Source: Centropus unirufus (taxonomy: Eukaryota > Chordata > Aves > Cuculiformes > Centropidae). From it: 64,000 bases of DNA. The translations under genes and the position numbers were made by a program. The DNA lies in assembly GCA_013397695.1 (NCBI GenBank), contig VYZI01000256.1:593687-657686 (forward strand), written 5' to 3'. Of this stretch, positions 21,448 to 28,975 are shown piece by piece (position 1 is the stretch's first letter; each line of letters begins with the position of its first letter). The notes beneath the pieces were generated by a model, which was not told the origin of the DNA, ran no database searches, and was given only the letters and a program-made list of their open reading frames with translations.

Positions 21448-24400
21448 CTGCAAAGAGGGAAAGAGCCAAGGGGCAGTGCTGGGAGCGCAGGCTTCCCACT
21501 GGCACGGTGCAGGGTGGTGGTGGTGCGTGGTGTTACCTTGGAGGCACAGTAGAGGGGAGGTGAGTTGGGGGAGCAGCAGGAGGAGGCGAAGTCAGCCCGC
21601 TGCTCCACCAGCTGCTCCAGCAGCTCCGGGCTGGCCTCTGGCATCGTCTGCACCAAACTCTCCCGCAGCCTGCAGCGTGGGGGCCCAGCAGGATTTAGCA
21701 GGGGTCCAAGGGGGATTAAATACCCACATGGCATTTTTGGGATGGGGAGCACATGGGGATGGCAGCGGGGCTGAGCGCCTCTTGCTTCCCCGTGTTTTGC
21801 TGCTCTTCTGGCTCAAACCCTTCAGTACATCCTCAAAACTTGGAGCCGGTTTTGGAGGAGGGCAAAGGCTCACCTCTTCTTGAAGTCGAGGAAGGTGAGC
21901 TTGGTGTACTGCCCGCAGAGCTGGCTGACCTGGTCCAGGAAGCGCGGCAGCTCTTCCCTCATCTTCTGGCGCTGGAAGGCAGAGGACGGCTGTACCCAGG
22001 CTGGGAAAAAGCCTCCGCAGGGGCTTTGAGGGATGCAGGTCCGGGGGAAGAGAGGGGTGAGCCAAGGGAGCTGCCCTCTCTGCTCACCTTGCTTTCCAGG
22101 CAGGCAGGGGGGTCCTTGGCAGAGCAGCATTCCGCTCTGACGTGTTGGCTGGTGTCGTACAGCTTGCTGAAGAAGGAGTCGGGGACGTTGGTGTGCCTCC
22201 GGGCCAGCTCAAACAGGAACCTGGAGCAGGGAAAACGAGTCACCAGACAGGTTTTATTCCCAGTGCTGCCCAGTGCGGGATGGGGCTGCTTTTTGTGTCT
22301 TTATCATAGAACCACGGAATGGTTTGGGTTGGAAGGGACCTCAAAGCCCACCCAGTTCCACGCCCTGCTATGGGCAGGCACAGCTCCCACTGGATCAGGG
22401 GGCTCCAAGCTCCATCCAACCTGGCCTTAAGCACCTCCAGGGATGGGGCAGCCACAGCTTCTCTGGGCAACCTGGGCCAGGGCCTCCCCTCCCTCACAGC
22501 AAAATTTCTCCCCAGATCTCATCTCAGTCTCCCCTCTTTCAGCTCCAAACCATTCCCCTCACCCTATCCCTGTGATCCCTGACCTCTCCCCAGCTTTCCC
22601 GGAGTCCTTCCCGCATCCCCCACGCACTGAGGGAAGAAGGGATGCCGCCGAGCTATCCTAGCATTCCCCAGAGCTCCGCGGAAGGCCCGGGAGCCGGCAG
22701 GACGAGCCTCGGGGACGCCGCTCACCTCTTGGCGTGGCGCGGCGCGTCCCCCCCGCACAGCTGCGCGTCCGTGGGCTCCCGAGCCTCCGGCAGGCGGGGA
22801 GCGGGAGCGGGCGGCAGAGCCGAGATGCAGAAGTAGTTCTGCACGAGGTTTTTCCCCTCGCAGCAGCCGGCGATCCTCTGGTCCCGGGCGGAGAGCGCGG
22901 CGCAGGCCGCGGCCGTGTGCTCCGAGAGCTGCGGGCGGCGGCTCAGGACCCCGCTCCGCAGCCCCCGCCGCGGCGCCGGGGCACGGGGCCCGGGGTCCGG
23001 GCGCCCCTACCTTCTTCTGCACGCAGTCCTCGGCCACCGAGTCGCAGCACTGCGCGAACACCTCGGCGGCGTCCTCTGCCACGGGGAAGAGGTCCTCGAA
23101 GGAGGCGCTGGGCATCTTCTGAGCGAGCGAGGTGAGGTGGCTGGGAAGGAGCAAGGGGCGGGGGGGGGGCGGGAGCTCAGCTCCCTTTCCCACCGTAATT
23201 CCAAGCGCGGTTGCACCGCGCGGAGGTGCGAGGGGGAGCCCCAGGGCTGTGCACAAGCCCTGCGCGCGGAGGTTTCCCAGGGGATGCTGAAGCGGGCCTG
23301 GATTTACGGCTGGGTTAAAGGCTGCCCTTGCGGACGCCGCCTGCAAACGGGACCTGCAGCCTGGAAAGGAACGCGCTCCCCGGTCCGAGGAGAGAAAAGG
23401 GCCTCTCTCCCTTTTACCTGAAGGTGAATTTGTCCTTCCCGTACGCTGCGTAGCGGGAGCAAGCCCGGTTTGACATCAGGGTGAGGAGGGAAAGGGTTTT
23501 CCTTTCCAGTTTCTGCCACGAAAAGAAGGTGGAGGTGTCCCCTGAGGGCGGTGCAAGTTTTTCCCAGCCACCACTCCCGGTGCCGTGCTCTCCCTCCTCG
23601 CCGTGGAACGAGGACAGGGATCACCTGGGGGATCTGAAGGGTCTCACCTCCTTCAGGAAGCAGGCGGTGGGCTTGGAGGAGATGCAGCAGGTGGAGACCA
23701 TGGAGAGGAAGCTCCTGGTGGAGCCCAGGAGCACGGGCAGGGGTGCCTGGCTGTAGCTGCTGGCATACTCGTGCAGGAACCTGTGGCAGAGGCAGCTGGG
23801 GAGAGCCAGCGCCACCAGGCAGGTGCCTCGGGTGGAGATGTGGGGTCTGAGAGGGTTTGGGCTGCCCGGGGTGGGGAACCTTCTCCGGGTACCACCCTGC
23901 GCCACTGCCTTATCACAGCAAGGCATGGAGCAGGCTGTGGCCCCTCATCCCTTTGGTAAAATCCTATTCCTGTGGCTTGTGCACGCACCACATGCCTTGA
24001 TCTTTCACTGCGATGCTGGTAGCCCCGTGGCCACCAAGACCCGTGGCGGCAACGGCAGACAGGCAAGACCAGGAGCGGTTTGATGGTGGGAACCCAGGCA
24101 CGGGTTGGTGCCAGCACCACTGGGAGCTCTCGGTGAGACGGAGCGCGGGCCCCAGCCTGCCCTACCTGTCCGCAAAGTCCTTGGGGTCCTTCTTGAAGGC
24201 CTCACACAGCTCCTCGTTGGAGGGCTGGACGTAGTGGGGCAGCTCCTGGGGTGGGTGCTGCAGGGCAGCCAGGCACAGCTTCCTCTCCAGCCCCTCCTGG
24301 GTGCAGCAGCCGGCTATGCCAGGGTGTGCCGGGAAGGGCGAGTTCCCGCTGCAGGATTTGTCCGACAGAGCTGAGGACTGCGGGAAGGAGAGGAGGTTAC

Positions 24401-27018
24401 GTGCTGGGTGCCATCGCACTGCATCCCTGGTTTTGGGGTCCATCGCCCAGTTTCGGTCAGCCTCACCCCGGCATCATAGCAGGAGGGGTCGGCACCCTCG
24501 ACACAGCAGGATTCAGCCAGGGAGACGATCTCATGGACAAGGTGGCTGATCTCCTCGAAGGTGGCATTGGAGAATTTCTTGCTGTTCATGATGAAAGTCC
24601 TGGGAGCATGGAGCAAGGAGAGGATGAGCTGGAGGCACGTTTCTCACTCTTAAAAGACAAATCACATCACAGCATCATTCTGCCAAAACAGGGATTAAAG
24701 TGGTCAACCAGAGCAGAGCAATTGTGGCACAGTGAGAAATAGCAGCGTGTTTCTTGGAAAACAGCTGGCAAAGAGCTGGAGAGGGTCTCCTGCTGGGAGA
24801 CCACGCACCAGGGCAGTTGGAAGTCTAAATTATTGAGGCACCCAGTTGATTTTGAGGAACTCAACAACAAAACAATATTTTCTTCTATTAGGACCAATCG
24901 GATCCTCATTTTCAGGGAGTGAATAACCTTTCCCCTTTTCCAGAGGATGTTTATTTAACTTTTCCTGGTCCTGGCTTAGGTGCCGGGTGTCCTCTGAAGG
25001 TAAAGGCGGCAGCAGGTACTTACAGGGTTCGGAAGCCCTCTTTCCCCAGGGTCTGGAACTCCAGGCAGACTTTGTCCCGGACATAAGCTCTGCCTTGAAG
25101 TGCAGAAAAAGAAGGATTTGTGAGCGGAGTCGGTGCTTTGGCTTGCTTGGGTGCAGCCTGGGTGGTGGCCAGGGAGCTGGGACCCTTGGATCTGCAGGGG
25201 CTTTGGGGAACGCCGGCTTGGCTTTCCCTGCAATTCCACCACTGGGTGGCCACAGAGCTCCAGCAACACTTCTCCTTGCAGGGAGAAACACCCCGCGAAG
25301 CAGCGTGGATCTGCTTAACTCAGTCTCCTACAGAGAACTCTGCTCTTTTGCCTTTTGCCAGGGAAAATACTCATTTAGGGAAGAGCCCTGTTTCCACTTG
25401 ATCACCTATTTCGCTCTCACTTTCTGCTTCCCTCCCGGCAGCAGCGGCGCTGTGGGAATGTGGAATGCTTATGCCACCACAAAATGCGGTCTCGAAGGCT
25501 GCAGGGCTTCTGCTTTATTCACGTGAGGGTCATTATTTCTTCACACGGTTGCATCTTTTCTCAAGCTGGACTCGGTGGCAGCCCCTGGGGATGATGCTGC
25601 TGTGCTGCAGCCTCCAAGGAGCATCTCTGGTACCCAGGCTGCTCTAGCTCTGCAAGGGGCAGGGGAAACCCCTCCCTGTAGCCAGCACAGGGATAGGTAA
25701 AGTGTTCCGTGTTCACTTTTTTTCCCAAACGACATTCCTGGGCATTTCTGCTTTTAGGAAGAAATGTTTTGCTGTGAGGGTGGGGAGGCCCTGGCCCAGG
25801 TTGCCCAGAGAAGTGGTGGCTGCTCCATCCCTGGAGGTGTTCAAGGCCAGCCTGGATGAGGCTTGGAGCCCCGTGTTCTAGTGGGAGGTGTCCCTGCCCA
25901 TAGCTGGGAATGGGATTGGATGGGATTTGTGGTCCTTTCCAACCCAAACCTTTCCATGATCTTATGTAATGCATTGTGTTGTTTGTTTGTTGTTTGTTTT
26001 TTTTTCTGGCAGGGTTTGCGGACCATAAGGGCCGGGAGCTGTGGAGCTGGGATCGTGGAAGTCAGGGCACCCAGCGATGCAGACAGCCCCAGCAACTCGC
26101 TCATTCCTAGAAAAACGTGATCGATTTTTGCTGCAGACCACGTCGGTTAGACTTTGGTACCAGGAGGGTAAATACTGATACCAGTATTTACCCGTATTAC
26201 AGTCATCTCCCGAAGCCCAGGGCTATGTGCTGTTACACCCAAGGTCACTCTGCTCCTGCACTGGTGGGAAAAGAAGGCTGATGGGGGGTTTTGCAAGAAT
26301 GGTAGCACTGGGAATAAAGAGGGAGCTGCAGTAAAAGGCAATTAATTCTCTTTTCTCACAGAAGCAGTGGCTGTTGGAGCTGCTCTAAGTGCCGATGACT
26401 TGCATTTCCTTTTACTGGGGGGGAGGGAGATATGGGAGAATGAGTGATCCAGTGGGAGGTGTCCCTGGCTAGGGCAAGGGGTGGAACTGGATGGGCTCTA
26501 AGATCCCTTCTGCCCCAAACCACTACATGATCCTAAGGGTCTAAGTCCCAAGGGGGCAGTTTTGGCAGGTGGATGATTCCTTGTGAAGCTGTGCAGGCAG
26601 CAAGGGGCAGCACAGAGCATCATTCCCTTCCAAGGGGTGGGTTTTAAAGTGAAGTGGTGTTTGTGAAGGGGGTCAGAACATCTCATTTTCCTTGGCAAAG
26701 GGCAGAAGCCGGGCCTCACAACAAGGTCCTCTCCTCTACTCCAGACCCCCATCCAGCCTCTTCCCCCCCCAGCTCCTTCGGCATCACCCTAAATGGGCAT
26801 CCATCCCAGTATTGAAACATCATTCCACACCTTCCCTTTCCTCTCCCAGTGGGCTGGGGAGAGGGGAGCCTACCAAAATCCACCCAGTCTGTTGGAGCCC
26901 ATCCTCATCCCCTCATCCCTGGGGCAGAGCAAACCCCCAGGCACGTGATAACATCCTTACCTCGGTGCTCAGCGCACGCCGTGGCCAAAAGCAGCAGCAG
27001 GGTGAGAAGAGCCCTCAT
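21394..27018 (-). CDS. GC: Vitamin D-binding protein (GC), complete gene, 12 coding exons
   Basis: GC is a secreted liver plasma protein of the albumin family that carries 25-hydroxyvitamin D and scavenges G-actin. Twelve exons with canonical borders and matching phases give 483 residues, against 474 in human. The signal peptide is MRALLTLLLLLATACA, with cleavage expected after residue 16, followed by EHRGRAYVRDKVCLEF. Three albumin-type domains with the paired cysteines (AESCC, GIAGCC, VSTCC, FAQCC, IAGCC, RAECC, ASSCC) follow in order. Most exon sizes follow the albumin-family pattern (133, 212, 133, 95, 130, 203, 133, 98, 133 nt). The gene lies tail to tail with SLC4A4 as in human. Residue 48, the human ligand-contact tyrosine, is Asn; residue 123, a Met in human, is Leu. 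The C-terminal tail after CASK is unusual. Identity is certain; the last exon is less so. Confidence 0.97.
21537..21669 (-). CDS. GC: GC exon 11
   Basis: The 133-nt exon encodes LRESLVQTMPEASPELLEQL and ADFASSCCSPNSPPLYCASK. The human O-glycosylated Thr420 region (ATPTEL) reads ASPELL here. Confidence 0.95.
21874..21971 (-). CDS. GC: GC exon 10
   Basis: The 98-nt exon encodes RQKMREELPRFLDQVSQLCG and QYTKLTFLDFKK, the start of domain III. Confidence 0.95.
22088..22220 (-). CDS. GC: GC exon 9
   Basis: The 133-nt exon encodes FLFELARRHTNVPDSFFSK and HVRAECCSAKDPPACLESK. Confidence 0.96.
22302..22625 (-). mobile_element. CR1 fragment in GC intron 8
   Basis: The reverse CR1 reads ATCATAGAACCACGGAATGG, GGGTTGGAAGGGACCTCAAA and GCTCCCACTGGATCAGGGGG. 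It makes up most of the 505-nt intron. Confidence 0.92.
22726..22928 (-). CDS. GC: GC exon 8
   Basis: The 203-nt exon encodes LSEHTAAACAALSARDQRI, AGCCEGKNLVQNYFC and an Ala/Pro-rich linker (LPPAPAPRLPEAREP). The composition is extremely G/C- and CpG-rich. The human N-glycosylation sequon NLS is replaced by ALS. Confidence 0.95.
23011..23140 (-). CDS. GC: GC exon 7
   Basis: The 130-nt exon encodes HLTSLAQKMPSASFEDLFPV and AEVFAQCCDSVAEDCVQKK. It is very G/C-rich and separated from exon 8 by only 82 nt. Confidence 0.96.
23418..23512 (-). CDS. GC: GC exon 6
   Basis: The 95-nt exon, acceptor CGTGGCAG and donor GTAAAA, encodes KLERKTLSLLTLMSNRACSR then YAAYGKDKFTF, the start of domain II. Confidence 0.95.
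23648..23780 (-). CDS. GC: GC exon 5
   Basis: The 133-nt exon encodes FLHEYASSYSQAPLPVLLG and FLSMVSTCCISSKPTACFL, ending in phase 0 at KE. Confidence 0.96.
24166..24377 (-). CDS. GC: GC exon 4
   Basis: The 212-nt exon, the albumin-family standard length, encodes SSALSDKSC, GIAGCCTQEGLERKLCLAAL and CEAFKKDPKDFAD. Ser92 (human mature Ser76) is kept; position 123 (human mature Met107) is Leu. Confidence 0.96.
24467..24599 (-). CDS. GC: GC exon 3
   Basis: The 133-nt exon encodes TFIMNSKKFSNATFEEI and HEIVSLAESCCVEGADPSC. Asn48 stands where human GC has the ligand-contact tyrosine, and N54-A-T is a glycosylation sequon. Confidence 0.96.
25024..25093 (-). CDS. GC: GC exon 2
   Basis: The 70-nt exon, acceptor TTCAAG and donor GTAAGT, encodes GRAYVRDKVCLEFQTLGKEG and FRT, the N-terminal helix of domain I. 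Confidence 0.95.
25750..25966 (+). mobile_element. CR1 3' end in GC intron 1
   Basis: The forward blocks GGGGAGGCCCTGGCCCAGGT and TAGTGGGAGGTGTCCCTGCC end in AACCTTTCCATGATCTTA. Confidence 0.92.
26166..26193. repeat. Perfect inverted repeat, 12-bp arms, 4-base loop
   Basis: GGGTAAATACTG and CAGTATTTACCC flank ATAC. Each arm contains GTAAATA, the forkhead (FOX) core. It lies in GC intron 1, about 0.85 kb from exon 1. Confidence 0.85.
26451..26537 (+). mobile_element. CR1 3' end fragment in GC intron 1
   Basis: The forward tail reads AGTGGGAGGTGTCCCTGGCT then ACTGGATGGGCTCTAAGATC and CACTACATGATCC. Confidence 0.85.
26961..27018 (-). CDS. GC: GC exon 1 (signal peptide)
   Basis: The ATG at 27018 starts a hydrophobic leader (MRALLTLLLLLATACAEHR); 58 nt to the donor GTAAGG. 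It lies about 70 bases downstream of a TATA box, and -3 is a G, so this start is well supported. Confidence 0.95.
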
Positions 27019-27087
27019 GTCGGGACTGATTTCCCTTCCCTGGCCGAGAAGCAGCGCTGTCAGCCCCATCCCGGTGTCTCGTTGTGC

Positions 27088-27095
27088 ATATATAT
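27088..27095 (-). promoter_or_regulatory. GC: GC TATA box
   Basis: ATATATAT, read CCATATATATGCAC on the minus strand, sits 70 bases upstream of the GC start codon. This predicts transcription start near 27060 and a 5' UTR of about 40 bases. Confidence 0.75.
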
Positions 27096-27116
27096 GGAGG
27101 CTGTGCTAATTGCTGG

Positions 27117-27129
27117 GTGAATCATTAAT
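27117..27129 (-). promoter_or_regulatory. GC: HNF1-like site, proximal GC promoter
   Basis: ATTAATGATTCAC matches the HNF1 palindrome GTTAATNATTAAC except at two positions. It lies just upstream of the TATA box. HNF1 control of the mammalian GC gene is established. Confidence 0.65.
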
Positions 27130-27198
27130 CCTGGCAACAGAGCAGGGGGTGAGCATCCTCAGCCTGCCGGGCTGCCAGCACTTCCAAAATCATTCCTG

Positions 27199-27211
27199 TT
27201 TAATCATTAAC
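27199..27211. promoter_or_regulatory. GC: HNF1-like site, distal GC promoter
   Basis: TTTAATCATTAAC matches the HNF1 consensus except at the first base, a stronger match than the proximal site and about 80 bases further upstream. Confidence 0.65.
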
Positions 27212-27711
27212 TTGGCAAACAAGGGATGAGTCCCCATGGGACTTGGGGCAGGGTCCTCAAGTTGTGGTAGATGATGGGTCCCACAGGGACAACAGATGTG
27301 CTGGGCCAAGTGCCCTGTGAACCTCATGAGTGCAACACTGAGAAACTCTCCTTCCAGCTCGGAGTGAGGAAGGATGCTCTGCTTCTGGGGTGCCAGCATG
27401 CCCAGCTGTCCTGGGGAAGTGCTCAGGTAGGGAATTCTGCTCCCAAGGCCATGCCCCGTGAACATGCTGCCCCTCTGCTGGGTCAGGGTGACTCCCACCT
27501 GAAGTGACCGCTGGCTGGCTGTCGCCCTGATCCATGCCTGAATAATAATAAAAAAACCAGAATCAGGGTGGGTCTTGGGGAGGATTCAGGCCATCAGACA
27601 TCAGAGCAAGGCTTGGTGGCCCTGTGCTGGTGGAAGAAAGCTGGGAAATGGGTTATTTGGGTGTAAACACCAAATAACCAAATAATTCAGTCTCTTTTGT
27701 GCCCACCCTGT
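27212..27711. other. GC upstream flank
   Basis: I see no gene. This is the distal promoter region of GC and is free of CR1. Confidence 0.5.
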
Positions 27712-27895
27712 GTTGTGGTTTAACCCCAACCTGCAGCAAAGCCACATGTGGCTGCTCACCCCTTACCCTGCCGGTGGGGTGGGGGAGAGAACTGAGAGGG
27801 AAAGGGGGAGCTCATGGGTCCAGGTAAAGGCAGGGAAGCGGAACAGCAAAGGAAGAGAAAAATAACAATGCACGGTGCAACTGCTTATCACTTGG
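27712..27895 (+). mobile_element. Probable avian LTR fragment
   Basis: TGTTGTGGTTTAACCCCAAC, then GGTGGGGTGGGGGAGAGAAC and a GAGCTCATGGGTCCAGGTAA block, resembles the start of a common bird endogenous-retrovirus LTR as I remember it. No coding part is seen. The family cannot be fixed without a library search. Confidence 0.5.
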
Positions 27896-28235
27896 GAAAG
27901 CAATGCTCCCCCAGCGATGCCCCATGACAGCGATGCCCCCCAGCAATGCCGCACCATCTCTGTGTGCCCCCATCTCAGCAATGTCCCCCCATGGCACAGT
28001 GATGCTCATCTGTGTCCCGCCTCACCGCAGCAATGCCCCCCATATCACAGCGATGCCCCCAGCACAGTGATGACCCCCCCCCCCAGTGATGCCCCCGTTC
28101 CAGAAATGCCCCCTATTCCAGTGATGCCCCCAATAACCCTCATCCCAGCGATGCTCCCCATCACAGCCATTCCAGATGTCAGTGATGCCCCCATCTCCAT
28201 GTGCCCCCATCACAGCAATGCCCTCCTGACCCTTG
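27896..28235 (+). repeat. Degenerate minisatellite, unit about CAGCGATGCCCCC
   Basis: Many imperfect copies of CAGCGATGCCCC/CAGTGATGCCCC/CAGCAATGCCCC recur with variable spacers, and a C run lies near 28074-28083. It follows directly on the LTR-like segment. Confidence 0.8.
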
Positions 28236-28419
28236 CCCCTTTTCTCAGGGACAAAAGGCCCCTGAGATCTCCTTGCCCAACCTGGGACATGAGGGGAGCC
28301 TGGGATGTAATTTTTCCCCCTGTCCTGATCCATAACATAATCATAATGTCCCTGTCTTTACCCTGTTGTCCTCAGCCCCTGTAACCTCCGGCCTTCGCAG
28401 CCCCTACAGAACCACTCCA

Positions 28420-28680
28420 GCTGCACAGGATGGCGTCAGTGCTCAAAGCCATTCTGCAGGGAATTTTTGGAAAGGCTGTTGAGGATCTGTCAGTTTTGTT
28501 TTCACATCTTCTACTGACAACAAATGGGCTCCCCTGAGCACCACCCGAGTCTTTGGGATCTCTTTGCTCTCAGCTTTGGTCAATAGGTGTAAAGCTCTGC
28601 TTGCAGATTTCTTCAGTTTCACAGAAAACTGGATGTTGCCTCACTGTTCCCTCTTCCACAGCAACATTTTCCATCAGAGG
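28420..28680 (+). repeat. Unclassified dispersed repeat, copy A
   Basis: It shares blocks with 44305-44606, including CAGGGAATTTT, TTTCACATCTTCTACTGA, AACAAAT and CTGTTCCCTCTT, in the same order and strand. No family is recognised. Confidence 0.7.
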
Positions 28681-28767
28681 CCCAGAGCTAAGCTGGACTG
28701 GGCACCTGGGGAGCTCCTAGCTCCCCACAGCAATGACTGGGGAGGAGAAGTGGGGCAAAAACCACAG

Positions 28768-28975
28768 GGGGGCAGGCACCCCCAGACCCCAAACCCAGCC
28801 AGACCCCAACCAGACCCCAGCATCCCCAGACTCCAAATCCCTGCCAGACCCCAGCCACACCTCAACACCCCCAAAGCCTAACACCCCCAGACCCCAAACC
28901 CCAGACTCCAAATTCCAGTCAGGCACCAACACTCCCAGACCCAACATCCTGGCCAGATACCAAACCCTAATACAC
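28768..28975 (+). repeat. C/A-rich minisatellite
   Basis: Repeated CCCAGACCCCAAAC and AGACTCCAAATCC-type units give a strongly strand-biased stretch (C and A on +, G and T on -). Confidence 0.8.

Larger units (their letters stand above)
25094..26960 (-). other. GC: GC intron 1
   Basis: This is the longest GC intron. It holds two forward CR1 tails (25750-25966 and 26451-26537) and a perfect 12-bp hairpin at 26166-26193. I see no coding exon. Confidence 0.85.

Noticed and set aside
22564..23346. 260-codon reverse open frame
   Set aside because: It reads through GC exon 7, the short intron 7 and exon 8 out of frame in stop-poor GC-rich DNA; the spliced GC model explains the region.
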